From Aquibacillus salsiterrae (GTDB lineage: Bacteria > Bacillota > Bacilli > Bacillales > Amphibacillaceae), in the NCBI RefSeq assembly GCF_028416595.1, contig NZ_JAMQKC010000001.1, positions 434,001 through 498,000 on the forward strand: a stretch of 64,000 nucleotides of DNA. The letters run 5' to 3'. How positions within the stretch are numbered: the stretch's first letter is position 1; each line of letters opens with the position of its first letter. The notes under the pieces were generated by a model. It was not told where the DNA came from and made no database searches. It saw only the letters and a list, made by a program, of their open reading frames with translations. Below are positions 44,848 through 55,174 of the stretch, piece after piece. A program made the position numbers and the translations under genes.

Positions 44848-47808
44848 GTGGACTACAAAAAATGGATGAAGAAAATGTTATCGAGCAGTAGAGCCTTTTT
44901 CGACAGAGGCTCATTTAAAAAAGGATTTCGAATGTCTTATGATGTTATCTGGAATATTATTTTATTTTTTATAATTATTGGAGTTATTGGTTTGTTTTTT
45001 GGGGCAGGGATTGGATTTGGCTATTTTGCATCTCTTGTAAAAGACGAAGAGGTGCGGCCTCGTGCAAGCATGGAGAAAGACATATACAACTATGAAGAAA
45101 CATCACAACTATACTTCGCTAATAATGTTTACTTAGGTGAAATTAATTCGGATCTGTATCGTGAAGCAGTTCCACTGGACAAGGTTTCACCGTATGTTAA
45201 AGATGCGATTATCGCAACGGAAGATGAGTATTTTAAGACTCATAATGGTGTTGTTCCAAAAGCAATTCTTCGTGCGATCATACAGGAAGCCACCAATGCG
45301 TCTGTTAAGACAGGTGGAAGTACATTAACACAGCAATTAATAAAAAATCAAATTTTAACTAATGAAGTTTCATTTGAAAGAAAAGCAAAGGAAATACTAC
45401 TTGCATTACGGCTTGAACGTTTTTTTAATAAAGATGAAATATTGGAAGCATATCTTAACATTGTTCCGTTTGGGAGGAATGCCGAAGGGCGAAATATTGC
45501 TGGTATTCAGACAGCAGCACAAGGAATATTTGGTGTGGATGCAGCCAATTTAACTTTACCACAGGCTGCATTTATCGCCGGACTGCCACAGAGTCCCTCC
45601 TACTATACGCCGTTTACGAATAGAGGGCAAAAGAAAGATGCAGATGGACTAGCACCAGGTTTAAACCGGATGAAATCTGTACTTGGCAGAATGCTAGAAA
45701 ATGGATCAATTTCAAAAGAAGAATATGATGAAGCAATTACTTACAATATTGTTAATGATCTAACTGAACCAAAACCATCACCACTAGAACAGTATCCGTT
45801 CCTAACCAATGAGGTGAAAAAACGCGCAACGGATATTTTGGCAGATATACTTGCTAAAGAAGACGGGTACACCGAAGAAGATTTAAAAAATAATGAAGTT
45901 CTTCAAGAAGAATACGATATATTAGCTAGTCGTAACCTTACTCAAAGTGGCTACAAAATTCATACCACAATTGATAAAGATATTTATGAGAAGTTTCAAG
46001 AGATTGCAAAGACATATGACAACTATGGACGCGAAAAGCCAGTAATAGATCAAACTACTGGGGAAAAAGTAGTAATCGAAAACCCCGAGACAGGTAAAAA
46101 AGAAATAGTAATGGAACCTGTCCAAGTCGGCAGTATTTTGATAGAAAATTCGACAGGAAAAATTATAAGTTTTGTAGGTGGAAGAGATTTTAAAACAGAA
46201 GAATTAAACCACGCTACAAGTGCTAAACGTCCAAACGGTAGTACCATGAAGCCTTTATTAGTCTATTCACCAGCTATGGAGGCAGGAGTTGTACAACCAG
46301 GTTCTATCATTGCAGATACAGACACAGAATTTCAATATCCCGGCATGCCTAAACCGTGGAATCCAAAAAACTATACAGGTCGCAACTATGGGCTTGTTTC
46401 TGTTCGTGAGGCATTATATAAGTCACATAACGTTCCTGCAGCAAAAACGTATATGCAAATTATCAATGATGACCCTGCGACTAATTATTTAGAAAAAATG
46501 GGCTTTACCTCTTTAACGTCCGGCGATCACTCTAATCCAGCAATGGCTCTCGGAGGATTAACCAACGGTGTTACAGTTGAGGAAAATACAAATGCATATG
46601 CTACCTTTGGAAATGGCGGAAAATTTATAGATGCCTACATGATAGACAAAATCGAAACTGATGACGGAGAAATTGTTTATCAGCACAAAAGTGAAACAGA
46701 GGATGTTTTTTCACCTCAAACAAACTACCTAATGATTGATATGATGCGCGATGTACTGACACGAGGAACAGCTACTGTCGCTAGAGCTAACCTTGAAAAT
46801 CTGAGTATAGACTGGGCAGGAAAAACAGGAACGTCCAATGATTGGCATGATACATGGTTTGTTGCTACTAATCCAAATGTTACTTTAGGAAGTTGGATGG
46901 GTTATGATACCCCTAAAGTACTAGATAGTGGATATAGTAGTAGGAACGTTGTGTTTTGGTCCATGCTAGTTAATGCAGCTACGACGATTCGGCCAGAATT
47001 AATGGCACCAGAAGAAAAATTTGAAAGACCAGGTGGAATCGTATCTCGTTCCTATTGCATAACGTCTGGAATGCCGCCATCAGATTTATGTAACGAATTG
47101 GGATTAGTAAAGACCGACCTGTTTAATGTTAAATTTGTTCCGAAAGAAAAAGATGATAGTCTTATTAAAGGCCGTTATGTAATGATTGATAATAAGGCCT
47201 ATATTGCAGGTCCGAACACACCAGAGGAATTCATTAAAGAAGATGGAATTGCCTTTAATCCAGAATGGTTAAAGCGTAACGGGTATGACAAATTAGATGA
47301 CCTTAAAGATTTAATTCCTTCATCTGAGGGTGTATGGCAAGATATCAAATTCCCTAGCACAGATGAGGTGCCTGATGATAAGAAAGCACCAGATGTTCCT
47401 AGCAAGGTTTCGTTCCAGGAAGAAGATCAAGCAATTACGTGGAATAAAGCAACGAGTAAAGATGTGGTAGGTTATCGGATTTATCAAGCAACTCGTCCTG
47501 ACGGGGCTTACGTAATAAAGGGAAGTACAACGAAATTAACATATGTAGTGCCTGACGAAAAAGCTGCATACCGTATAAAAGCTGTCGATTATGCAGGTAA
47601 TGAATCAGATGCCACCAAGACTGTAGTTGTTGGGGATTTTTCTAAATCAGAGGAACAAGACCAATCAGATAAACCTGAACCAAACTCAGGAAATGAGAAA
47701 ACAAACGACCAAGCAAACGAAAATGGCAGCTCAGAAGATAGCGAAAATGACCCAAGTGATATTTTGGATGACATTATTGGAAATGACGACAACAGTAGAC
47801 AAAATTAA
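44848..47808 (+). CDS. Class A penicillin-binding protein (PBP1A family) with FN3 tail
   Basis: 986-residue bifunctional peptidoglycan synthase. Short basic cytoplasmic part, TM about residues 33-60, glycosyltransferase-51 domain with catalytic Glu in IATEDEYFKTHNG and GGSTLTQQLIKN, then the transpeptidase: SxxK as GSTMKP, SxN as SHNVPA, and KTG as AGKTGTSNDW. A fibronectin type III domain (about 855-925) and an acidic, low-complexity tail (about 930-986) follow. GTG 44848 behind GGGGGG. It replaces acsA at this locus and is transcribed away from tyrS. Closest Bacillus types are PbpF/PbpG-like or PBP1; I do not assign a symbol. Confidence 0.92.
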   Translation: MDYKKWMKKMLSSSRAFFDRGSFKKGFRMSYDVIWNIILFFIIIGVIGLFFGAGIGFGYFASLVKDEEVRPRASMEKDIYNYEETSQLYFANNVYLGEINSDLYREAVPLDKVSPYVKDAIIATEDEYFKTHNGVVPKAILRAIIQEATNASVKTGGSTLTQQLIKNQILTNEVSFERKAKEILLALRLERFFNKDEILEAYLNIVPFGRNAEGRNIAGIQTAAQGIFGVDAANLTLPQAAFIAGLPQSPSYYTPFTNRGQKKDADGLAPGLNRMKSVLGRMLENGSISKEEYDEAITYNIVNDLTEPKPSPLEQYPFLTNEVKKRATDILADILAKEDGYTEEDLKNNEVLQEEYDILASRNLTQSGYKIHTTIDKDIYEKFQEIAKTYDNYGREKPVIDQTTGEKVVIENPETGKKEIVMEPVQVGSILIENSTGKIISFVGGRDFKTEELNHATSAKRPNGSTMKPLLVYSPAMEAGVVQPGSIIADTDTEFQYPGMPKPWNPKNYTGRNYGLVSVREALYKSHNVPAAKTYMQIINDDPATNYLEKMGFTSLTSGDHSNPAMALGGLTNGVTVEENTNAYATFGNGGKFIDAYMIDKIETDDGEIVYQHKSETEDVFSPQTNYLMIDMMRDVLTRGTATVARANLENLSIDWAGKTGTSNDWHDTWFVATNPNVTLGSWMGYDTPKVLDSGYSSRNVVFWSMLVNAATTIRPELMAPEEKFERPGGIVSRSYCITSGMPPSDLCNELGLVKTDLFNVKFVPKEKDDSLIKGRYVMIDNKAYIAGPNTPEEFIKEDGIAFNPEWLKRNGYDKLDDLKDLIPSSEGVWQDIKFPSTDEVPDDKKAPDVPSKVSFQEEDQAITWNKATSKDVVGYRIYQATRPDGAYVIKGSTTKLTYVVPDEKAAYRIKAVDYAGNESDATKTVVVGDFSKSEEQDQSDKPEPNSGNEKTNDQANENGSSEDSENDPSDILDDIIGNDDNSRQN

Positions 47809-47809
47809 G

Positions 47810-47852
47810 AAAGTTACACCACTTCCCTAAGTTTGAAGTGGTGTAACTTTTT
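47810..47852 (+). terminator. Intrinsic terminator of the PBP gene
   Basis: AAAGTTACACCACTT pairs with AAGTGGTGTAACTTT, followed by TTTTT on the plus strand. Confidence 0.9.
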
Positions 47853-47969
47853 TTTATCATTTAAATAAAGCTTTGTTGACTTGTTTCATTTTCAACAAGA
47901 TTGTCACACAAACGGGTGTAAATATCCTGTATAATAACCGTAGAAAAAGGTCTAATAGGTGGTGAAAAA

Positions 47970-48623
47970 TTGAAACATATAAAGCGATACCAGTCAACAT
48001 CGCTACGTACGGAAAAAGGCGAAATAATCATTGAGGGACCATTATCTTCTATTGAATTAGAGAAATACCAATTTCACGATGACCTTCATGCTTTTCGTCC
48101 TGCCCAAAAGCAACTAGAAGCACTATTAGGAATTGCGGATTTAGAGGAAGGACGAATTATTATTTGTAGAGAAGGCGAGCTAATCGTTGGTTATGTTACT
48201 TTTCTATATCCAGATCCGCTTGAGCGTTGGTCAACATTTGCCATGGAAGATTTAATTGAATTGGGCGCCATTGAAATTGCTCATCCATACCGCGGGTTAA
48301 AACTAGGATCAAAGTTAATTGAACTAGCCATGAGGGATGAAATGATGGAAAATTATATCATTATATCAACTGAGTACTATTGGCATTGGGATTTAAAAGA
48401 GACAAAATTAAGTGTTTGGAATTATCGTAAAATCATGGAAAAAATGATGGCATCTGGAGGCCTTACTCCTTCTCCTACAGATGACCCTGAAATAAACTCG
48501 CATCCTGCTAATTGTTTAATGGTCAGAATCGGCAAACATGTACCACAAGCATCCATTGAAAAATTTGATCGATTACGTTTTTTAGAGCAAGATAGACTTC
48601 GGTCATTACGAAAGGGGATATAA
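47970..48623 (+). CDS. acuA: Acetyl-CoA synthetase acetyltransferase AcuA
   Basis: 217-residue GNAT-family protein acetyltransferase that inactivates acetyl-CoA synthetase (AcsA) by lysine acetylation in B. subtilis. The GNAT core shows IELGAIEIAHPYRGLKLGSK (acetyl-CoA loop) and YPDPLERWSTFAMEDL; TEYYWHWDLKETKLSVWNYR is specific to AcuA. TTG 47970 has AGGTGG 7 bases upstream. First of acuA-acuB-acuC. The target gene acsA is not next to it here, unlike in B. subtilis. Confidence 0.93.
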   Translation: MKHIKRYQSTSLRTEKGEIIIEGPLSSIELEKYQFHDDLHAFRPAQKQLEALLGIADLEEGRIIICREGELIVGYVTFLYPDPLERWSTFAMEDLIELGAIEIAHPYRGLKLGSKLIELAMRDEMMENYIIISTEYYWHWDLKETKLSVWNYRKIMEKMMASGGLTPSPTDDPEINSHPANCLMVRIGKHVPQASIEKFDRLRFLEQDRLRSLRKGI

Positions 48624-48625
48624 CT

Positions 48626-49276
48626 TTGTTAGTAAGCGACATAATGAAAAAAAATTTAATTACATTAGGACCTGACTCACCTATCTATGTTGCACTTGAA
48701 TTATTACACAAGCATCATATAAGACATATACCGATAGTGGATGAGTCCAATCAGGTAATAGGTATTGTATCTGATCGTGACGTAAGGGATGCTAGTCCTT
48801 CCATCTTCGCATCCAATCAATCAAAGGATTTAGATAATGCCATTAAAACAATCATGAGTACACCGGTTGTCGCGATCCATCCTTTAGATTTTGTTGAGGA
48901 AATTGCCTCTATCTTCTATGAAGAAGAATTCGCTTGTCTACCAGTTGTACAAGACAATAAACTAGTTGGAATCGTTACTGAAAAAGATATGTTACAAACC
49001 TTAATCCAGTTAACAGGAACCCATGTTCAGGGCTCCCAGATTGAAATAAAAGTGCCCGACCAGATTGGAATGCTCCCACAAGTAACAAAAGTTGTGGGCC
49101 AAAGAAGAATAAACATTACATCTGTCTTGGTTTACCCTTATACTAGCGATCCAAAATATAGGGTTATCGTATTCCGTGTTCAAACAATGAATCCATTGCC
49201 AATTGTTAATGACTTGAAAGACAAAGGGTTTGACGTTTTATGGCCACAAGAATTGGAGAAGAGCAATGAGTTGTAA
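48626..49276 (+). CDS. acuB: AcuB: CBS-ACT domain protein
   Basis: 216 residues: paired CBS domains (about 1-135, beginning MLVSDIMKKNLITL with HHIRHIPIVDESNQVIGIVS, and the second IMSTPVVAIHPLDFVEEIA) followed by an ACT-like domain (about 140-215). The CBS pair suggests nucleotide sensing; the function within acuABC is not settled. TTG 48626 lies 2 bases after the acuA stop with AAAGGGGA upstream. Overlaps acuC by 11 bases. Confidence 0.9.
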   Translation: MLVSDIMKKNLITLGPDSPIYVALELLHKHHIRHIPIVDESNQVIGIVSDRDVRDASPSIFASNQSKDLDNAIKTIMSTPVVAIHPLDFVEEIASIFYEEEFACLPVVQDNKLVGIVTEKDMLQTLIQLTGTHVQGSQIEIKVPDQIGMLPQVTKVVGQRRINITSVLVYPYTSDPKYRVIVFRVQTMNPLPIVNDLKDKGFDVLWPQELEKSNEL

Positions 49277-50462
49277 AGCGGCTTTTGTATACAGTAAACA
49301 GTATACGAACTATAAATTCACAGCAGATCATCCATTTAATCAACTTCGTGTGGAATTGACAAAGGATTTACTAGAAACTGAAAATCAACTCAAAGAAAAG
49401 CATATCATTGAGCCCAGAATCGCCACAGATGAAGAAATTGGACTGGTTCATGATAAGGATTATATAAAGGCTGTTAAACTAGCAGGTGAAGGAAATTTGT
49501 CATTAGACGACGGAGTAGAGTTTGGGTTAGGGACAGAGGATACACCAATGTTTGTTAACATGCATCAAGCATCCGCATTATTAGTGGGAGGAAGTTTGTC
49601 AGCAGTTGAGGCAGTTCTTGATGGTAACTATGCACATGCATTAAATCTAGGTGGTGGACTCCATCACGGCTTTAGGAATAAAGCATCCGGATTTTGTGTA
49701 TATAACGATGGTGCAATCGCTATAAAATATATAAGAGAAAAATATGACTTAAAGGTACTATACGTAGATACGGACGCACACCATGGCGATGGGGTACAAT
49801 GGGCATTTTATGATGATCCAAATGTTTGTACACTTTCTATCCATGAAACAGGTAGATATTTGTTTCCTGGAACAGGCAGTGTAACCGAACGCGGGTTAAA
49901 AAACGGGTACGGATATTCGTTTAATTTCCCACTGGATGCCTTTACGGAAGATGAGTCTTTTTTAGAGGTTTATGAATCCTCTATCAAAGAAGTAACTGCC
50001 TATTTTAAGCCTGATGTCATTATTACACAAAATGGGGCCGATGCTCATTATTATGATCCATTAACACATCTATGTTCAACAATGACCATTTACGAAAGAA
50101 TCCCACTGTTAGCTCATCAATTAGCACACCAATACTGTAACGGTCGATGGATTGCCCTTGGTGGTGGCGGTTATGATATCTGGCGCGTGGTACCTCGGGC
50201 TTGGGCACAGATATGGAATGTTATGTTAACTAATGAAGTTTTCACTAATGGATTGTCAGCACAATGGCGAGATAAATGGCAACCAAAAGCACCAGTTTCT
50301 CTCCCTGCATACTGGAGAGACCCGTCGCCCCTGTACAAACCGATTCCGCGAAAAAGTGAAATAACGGAAAAAAATAAACTGACGCTTGATAAAGCACTTC
50401 AGTTTACTAGAAATTTCGCAAAATTTAATCCAACTCGTAAACAAGGGAATGGTCCATCCTAA
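49266..50462 (+). CDS. acuC: Protein deacetylase AcuC (class I/II HDAC-like)
   Basis: 398-residue zinc-dependent deacetylase that reactivates acetylated AcsA in B. subtilis. HDAC motifs: LGGGLHHGFRNKASGFCVYND, VDTDAHHGDGVQWAF (metal Asp/His), LFPGTGSVTE, QNGADAHYYDPLTHL, and ALGGGGYDIWRVVPRAW. ATG 49266 overlaps the end of acuB and has GGAGAAGAGC. The acuABC operon is intact; two repeat fragments follow it. Confidence 0.95.
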   Translation: MSCKAAFVYSKQYTNYKFTADHPFNQLRVELTKDLLETENQLKEKHIIEPRIATDEEIGLVHDKDYIKAVKLAGEGNLSLDDGVEFGLGTEDTPMFVNMHQASALLVGGSLSAVEAVLDGNYAHALNLGGGLHHGFRNKASGFCVYNDGAIAIKYIREKYDLKVLYVDTDAHHGDGVQWAFYDDPNVCTLSIHETGRYLFPGTGSVTERGLKNGYGYSFNFPLDAFTEDESFLEVYESSIKEVTAYFKPDVIITQNGADAHYYDPLTHLCSTMTIYERIPLLAHQLAHQYCNGRWIALGGGGYDIWRVVPRAWAQIWNVMLTNEVFTNGLSAQWRDKWQPKAPVSLPAYWRDPSPLYKPIPRKSEITEKNKLTLDKALQFTRNFAKFNPTRKQGNGPS

Positions 50463-50477
50463 TTGGGTCTTCCCCTT

Positions 50478-50600
50478 GGCTGTGCGATGTTTATTCTTAG
50501 AAGTGTACCTTAGTGCCCAGCCTAAGACATCAGGCGGGGTAGGCGCCCTGCGCTAGACAGTTCTTGGATCTTTTTACCTTTTGTATGAAAAAAGGCATTG
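50478..50600 (+). repeat. Dispersed intergenic repeat, copy 5
   Basis: GCGATGTTTATTCTTAGAAG, TGTACCTTAGTGCC and CAGCCTAAG match the middle of the copy at 5028; then GGCGGGGTAGGCGCC, CTAGACAG and the tail TTCTTGGATCTTTTTACC. It lacks the 5' arm. It sits between convergent acuC and motS. Confidence 0.75.
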
Positions 50601-50706
50601 TAAGCAGCGTACAAATTAATAAGTATACCAAAAAAAATTACAGTATACTCAAAAATTATTCATCATAGATGGTGGCTGCAGAGAGCCATGGCTGTTTCTT
50701 ATCTTT

Positions 50707-50742
50707 GAAGAAAAGCACAGGCGCCTCAGGGAACCTAGAACA
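50707..50742 (+). repeat. Dispersed intergenic repeat, 5' arm fragment
   Basis: GAAGAAAAGCACAGGCGCCT followed by CAGGG; only the 5' arm remains. It lies about 110 bases after copy 5. Between them (50600-50700) I see no gene. Confidence 0.5.
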
Positions 50743-50788
50743 TCATTGATTTTACTTCTATCAATAAGAATAGCGATCGTTAGTCCAC

Positions 50789-51568
50789 TTAACTTTTTTC
50801 CCTAACATCTAGAATAACAATTTCTACCCTTCTATTTTTCCGCCAATTTTCTGGTGACGTATTCTCAACCACTGGTCTAGTATCACCATACCCAACTGCA
50901 ATAAAGCGAGCTGGATTGATAGGGTTATTTTGAAGAATAAATCGAATTACGCTACTAGACCTCGCGCCTGAAAGTTCCCAATTTGACGGAAATCGATAGT
51001 TGGAGATTGGCCGATTATCCGTATGACCTTCCACACGAATATAGTTCGGTATATTATTTAATAATAGTCCTATTTTCTTAAGTAACGGTTTACCAGAATT
51101 GATTATATCTGCTTCACCGGTTTCAAACAAAACATTTTCCTGTAAGGTTAACACAACTCCCTCATCTGTCTTACTTGCCATAATTACACTATTTAGTTGA
51201 TTATCATTCAAATACGCTTGGACTTGTTCAAATAATTGATCCATTGTTGTTTGGTCTTGATTTAAATCCTGTTTCATTGAGGCGTTTGGGGTGTTTGCTT
51301 TAGAATTATTGAATCCATCTACACCTTCTGTATCTTCCTCTATTTTTATATTTTCAGTAGGAAAGTCTTGTTCAATTGGCGAGGGGTAATAGTCAAAAAT
51401 CATTCGATTACGAAATGATTCTGAAATGGCCTGAAATTTCACTAAATCTACTTGTGACATAGAAAATAATAAAATAAAAAAAACTAAGATTAATGTTACC
51501 ATGTCTGCATAGGTAACAATCCATCTTGGAGAACCTTTGTCAACAAGCTTTTTTCTTTTAAGCTTCAT
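50789..51568 (-). CDS. motS: Flagellar stator protein MotS (MotB-like, Na+ type)
   Basis: 259 residues: a single TM helix (about 18-38) with the ion-binding Asp in TYADMVTLILVFFILLFSMSQ (read in two parts), a linker rich in Asn/Gln, and an OmpA-like peptidoglycan-binding domain with VEGHTDNRPIS and NWELSGARSSSVIRF. ATG 51568 is 9 bases after AGGAG; the ATG at 51574 is too close. It overlaps motP by 11 bases. The motPS locus beside ccpA is the sodium-driven stator in Bacillus; sodium use here is by homology. Confidence 0.93.
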   Translation of the reverse strand: MKLKRKKLVDKGSPRWIVTYADMVTLILVFFILLFSMSQVDLVKFQAISESFRNRMIFDYYPSPIEQDFPTENIKIEEDTEGVDGFNNSKANTPNASMKQDLNQDQTTMDQLFEQVQAYLNDNQLNSVIMASKTDEGVVLTLQENVLFETGEADIINSGKPLLKKIGLLLNNIPNYIRVEGHTDNRPISNYRFPSNWELSGARSSSVIRFILQNNPINPARFIAVGYGDTRPVVENTSPENWRKNRRVEIVILDVREKS

Positions 51569-52385
51569 TAACATTATCTCCTAGATACTTTGACTCTTCT
51601 TCTTCGTCATTACTTTTCTTTCTACTATCATGAGCTAAAAAGGCACTTAGCTTCTCCTTTAATATTCGTGGATTTTGACCTGACTGAACCCCGATTACAC
51701 CTTCTATAACAATTTGTTTCAGGAAAATTTCCTCGTTCGTCTTCATCTCGAGTTTCGCTGCCATAGGGATAAAAACTAAATTAGCCAGTACAGATCCGTA
51801 TAATGTTGTCAAGAGAGCTACCGCCATGTTAGGTCCAAGGGTTGAAGGGTCAGATAAATTATTAAGCATTAAAACTAGTCCAATTAATGTCCCAATCATT
51901 CCCCATGCAGGTGCATATTCCCCTGCCTTTTCAATAATTGCTCGTCCAATCTGGTGTCGTTCTTCCATTGCAGTAATTTCCGCAGACATAATGTCATTTA
52001 TCATTTCAGGCTCAATTCCATCAATTGCAAGTAATACTCCTTTTTTAACAAAAGGGTCCTCCACGTCATCTAACTCATTTTCTAAAGCAAGTAAGCCTTC
52101 TCTCCTCGCTCTTTCAGATAATCGAATAAATAAATCAATTAATGATGGGAGGTTTTGCTCACTCGTTTGAAATGCTTGCTTTAACACATGTCTTGCCATT
52201 TTCACTTGATCCAAATTAAAGTTAATCAGAATTCCAGCAATTAACCCGCCAATAACAATAAAAACAGAAGCAAGCTGAAGAAAAGAAAGTACTCCACCAA
52301 ATCCACCGCTTGATAATATCCCAAACATAATCATCAGAAAGCCTAACGTAATACCAATAGGTGTTAATAGGTCTATTTTTTTCAT
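51558..52385 (-). CDS. motP: Flagellar stator protein MotP (MotA-like, Na+ type)
   Basis: 275-residue MotA/TolQ-family stator with four TM segments (about 5-25, 32-52, 150-175, 182-205). PAWGMIGTLIGLVLMLNNL and GPNMAVALLTTLYGSVLANL are the conserved membrane signatures; the cytoplasmic loop carries charged residues (RLSERARREGLLALENE) that contact the rotor. ATG 52385 with GGGAGAGAGTATG upstream. The pair lies just downstream of ccpA in the same direction, so it may receive ccpA read-through. Confidence 0.93.
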   Translation of the reverse strand: MKKIDLLTPIGITLGFLMIMFGILSSGGFGGVLSFLQLASVFIVIGGLIAGILINFNLDQVKMARHVLKQAFQTSEQNLPSLIDLFIRLSERARREGLLALENELDDVEDPFVKKGVLLAIDGIEPEMINDIMSAEITAMEERHQIGRAIIEKAGEYAPAWGMIGTLIGLVLMLNNLSDPSTLGPNMAVALLTTLYGSVLANLVFIPMAAKLEMKTNEEIFLKQIVIEGVIGVQSGQNPRILKEKLSAFLAHDSRKKSNDEEEESKYLGDNVNEA

Positions 52386-52502
52386 ACTCTCTCTCCCTAA
52401 ATAATCCTAACCGAACTTAGCTAGTACTAACTCTCATGTTCGTAGAAATTGGATTAGAAAGGAATAGCTTTTCTCATTCCCTTCTTATCCTTATTATCGG
52501 CG

Positions 52503-53504
52503 TTATTTTGATTTTGTTGAGTTCCTTTCAATAATTCGATGAGGTAAAATTACATTTTGATCAGTAACTTCTTCCTTGTTCATAAATTTTGTTAACAGTC
52601 GCATAGCTACAGCACCTATATCATACATTGGTTGAATGATTGTCGAGAGGGTCGGTCGTACCATTGTTGCCAATCTTGTATTATCAAACCCAAATACTTC
52701 AATATCTTCTGGTACTTTAAGACCTTTGTCCTGAATACCATGAATCACACCAAGCGCCATTTCATCAGATGCAACAAAAATACCAGTAGGTCTTTCTGAC
52801 ATTTCAAGTAGTTGTTCTACGGCTTCTATCCCAGATTGGTAAGTATAATCACCCTTGATCACTAATTCAGGATTTAAGTCTTGATCTGATTCAGCTAGTG
52901 CTCGAAGAAACCCTTTGTATTTTTGATTATTTATCTCCGTCTCTTCATGTGCTGTTATAAATGCAGGATGAGCTGTTCCATTGTCAACCAATAGCTTTGT
53001 CGCTTCGTATGCAGCCTGTTGATAGTCGATGTTTACTGATGGTATGGAGTTAGTTGGATCAATAGTTGCTGCTAATGCAACTGGGACTGGTGACGTTTTA
53101 AATTGATGCACATGTTCTTCGGTAATCTTCCCACCCATAAAGACAATTCCATCTACTTGCTTTTCAAGCATGGTGTTGATTAGTTTTAATTCTTTATCTT
53201 CATTCTGGTCGGAGTTACTTAAGATAATATTGTATTTATACATTGTGGCAATATCATCAATCCCTCTTGCTAATTCAGAGAAAAATATGCTTGAAATATC
53301 AGGGATAATTACTCCTACAGTTGTTGTTTTCTTACTCGCTAATCCTCGTGCTACAGCATTTGGCCGATAACCTAAACGTTCAATCGTATTTAAAACTTTT
53401 TTCCTTGTTGCTGGTTTCACATTTGGGTTACCATTCACCACACGCGAAACGGTTGCCATCGAAACATTTGCTTCTCTAGCTACATCATATATTGTTACAT
53501 TCAT
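52503..53504 (-). CDS. ccpA: Catabolite control protein A
   Basis: 333-residue LacI/GalR-family regulator of carbon catabolite control, working with HPr-Ser46-P. HTH and hinge helix: [23 protein letters not shown]-type start ([20 protein letters not shown]), [13 protein letters not shown], and the hinge [15 protein letters not shown]. The corepressor-binding core follows ([34 protein letters not shown]). ATG 53504 has TAGGAGGTAAGCTTGTT. Highly likely to regulate ackA (cre candidate at 30653) and other genes here. Confidence 0.97.
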   Translation of the reverse strand: MNVTIYDVAREANVSMATVSRVVNGNPNVKPATRKKVLNTIERLGYRPNAVARGLASKKTTTVGVIIPDISSIFFSELARGIDDIATMYKYNIILSNSDQNEDKELKLINTMLEKQVDGIVFMGGKITEEHVHQFKTSPVPVALAATIDPTNSIPSVNIDYQQAAYEATKLLVDNGTAHPAFITAHEETEINNQKYKGFLRALAESDQDLNPELVIKGDYTYQSGIEAVEQLLEMSERPTGIFVASDEMALGVIHGIQDKGLKVPEDIEVFGFDNTRLATMVRPTLSTIIQPMYDIGAVAMRLLTKFMNKEEVTDQNVILPHRIIERNSTKSK

Positions 53505-53810
53505 AACAAGCTTACCTCCTACTTTTCTACGATATCTTATAGCTTTTCACTAATTTTACGATACTATTTCTTGTTCCGCAATAATTCGACACCTTTCGTC
53601 CGAATCTTTCTATATTTGACTTTTTTCGTAAAATTTCTTTGCCAATCATTATGTAGTCTTAAATTTCTTACAGCCTAAGTAAATGAGGATTCAACAACCT
53701 ATATACAGCCTGCTCCTTCATTCGCTGTTTTTTATCTATTCTCGACCATGATATCGATTCCTATAATTGATTCATCCATTATTATAACAAACTCCTACAA
53801 TTATTGCCTT
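53505..53810. other. ccpA upstream spacer
   Basis: AT-rich region upstream of ccpA. I see no ORF with a ribosome site and no clear SigA pair or cre that I would defend. It ends at the repeat fragment beginning 53811. Confidence 0.4.
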
Positions 53811-53920
53811 AGAAAAGTGCAAGGCTCATGAACAATAAAGAAAGCTTAGCGAACTCGTTTGACTAGGAAGCGGAGTAGATAGCTCTTGGATCTTTTTTAT
53901 ACTTTTATATCTTTTAAAAA
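53811..53920 (+). repeat. Dispersed intergenic repeat, degenerate copy 7
   Basis: 5' end AGAAAAGTGCAAGGC, 3' part GACTAGGAAGCGGAGTAGAT, then tail AGCTCTTGGATCTTTTTTAT and ACTTTTATATCTTTTAAAAA. Its tail runs straight into the aroA terminator T-tract, as in copy 2. Confidence 0.7.
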
Positions 53921-53952
53921 AACAACCCTTGCTCTATTCGCAAAGGTTGTTT
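53921..53952 (-). terminator. Intrinsic terminator of aroA
   Basis: AACAACC-TTGC arms pair with GCAA-GGTTGTT; the minus strand continues TTTTTTTAAAAG. Confidence 0.85.
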
Positions 53953-53958
53953 GGTTGA

Positions 53959-55020
53959 TTATTTCTTCAAGAGTTCATTCATAAAGTTGTTAAAAGTAGG
54001 AATATCCATTTGCTGAGCTGAATCTGATAAAGCAACAGCAGGGTCTGGATGAACTTCAGCCATTACGCCATCTGCACCAATAGCTAGAGCGGCTTTAGCT
54101 GCAGGCAGTAATAAATCTCTTCTTCCCGTTGAGTGTGTAACATCTACCATGACAGGTAAATGAGTCTCTTGTTTTAAAATCGGTACTGCTGTTATGTCTA
54201 ATGTATTACGAGTAGCTCTTTCGTAAGTTCTTATTCCACGTTCGCAAAGAATGATGTTCCCATTTCCACGAGAAATAATGTATTCTGCAGCATTGATAAA
54301 GTCAGAAATTGTTGCTGACATCCCTCGTTTTAATAATACAGGCTTGTCCACTTCTCCTGCTGCCTTTAACAGTTCAAAGTTTTGCATATTTCTTGCACCT
54401 ATTTGGATCACATCAAGGTAGTCTAGCGCTTTTTCTATGTCAGATGGGCTTACAATCTCAGTAACAACTGCCAATCCATATTCATCAGACACTTCCTTTA
54501 GGATTTTCAAACCTTCAAATCCTAACCCCTGGAAATCGTATGGTGATGTCCTTGGCTTGAATGCTCCTCCACGAATCACTTTAAGTCCTTGCTTTTTCAT
54601 CGCTTCCGCTACTTGCGCCACTTGTTCATAGCTTTCTACAGCACACGGACCCATGATAAAGTGCTGATTTCCATCACCAAATCTCTCACCATTTATTTCA
54701 ATAACAGTATCCTCTTGCTTTTTCTTTCTGGATACTAGTAATGCTTTACTATGATCATCTTCTTGCAGTTCCAAACCAGCTTTGAAAATTTCTTTAAATA
54801 AATGCTCGATTGTCGAGTTTTCAAACGGTCCTTTGTTATTTTCTTTAATTAAATTAAGCATTTTTCTTTCACGTACCGGATCGAAACGGTTTGCACCTTG
54901 TTTTTCCTTTACTTGACCGATTTCCTTAACGAGCTCTGCCCGTTGGTTAATCAAATTTAAGATTTCTAGATTTACCTGATCCAATTGATCGCGTAATTGT
55001 TCAATTTTTTCATTTCCCAA
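53959..55020 (-). CDS. aroA: Bifunctional chorismate mutase / DAHP synthase
   Basis: 353 residues. The N-terminal AroQ chorismate mutase domain (about 1-85: [31 protein letters not shown]) feeds back control on the C-terminal DAHP synthase (about 100-350), which joins PEP and erythrose-4-phosphate. Synthase motifs: [50 protein letters not shown] and [15 protein letters not shown] 55020 has GGGGG 8 bases upstream and matches the family N-terminus; the frame from 55062 includes the ribosome site. In B. subtilis the mutase domain mediates prephenate/chorismate inhibition. Confidence 0.95.
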   Translation of the reverse strand: MGNEKIEQLRDQLDQVNLEILNLINQRAELVKEIGQVKEKQGANRFDPVRERKMLNLIKENNKGPFENSTIEHLFKEIFKAGLELQEDDHSKALLVSRKKKQEDTVIEINGERFGDGNQHFIMGPCAVESYEQVAQVAEAMKKQGLKVIRGGAFKPRTSPYDFQGLGFEGLKILKEVSDEYGLAVVTEIVSPSDIEKALDYLDVIQIGARNMQNFELLKAAGEVDKPVLLKRGMSATISDFINAAEYIISRGNGNIILCERGIRTYERATRNTLDITAVPILKQETHLPVMVDVTHSTGRRDLLLPAAKAALAIGADGVMAEVHPDPAVALSDSAQQMDIPTFNNFMNELLKK

Positions 55021-55174
55021 GCAAATTACCCCCAGTTTCTTGTTTCTATTTAAGTTTATCAAGAACGTATTTATTTTTTAATAATTAGGGATAATTATAG
55101 CTAATATTTTTAACCTTGTCACCACCAATTTAAAATATTAAATATTCTACCGACAAATTTCTTCAACAGAAAAG

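Noticed and set aside
47880-47935. TTGTCA ... TATAAT as SigA promoter of acuA
   Set aside because: Spacing is about 23 bases, too long; no better -35 found, so no promoter was annotated.
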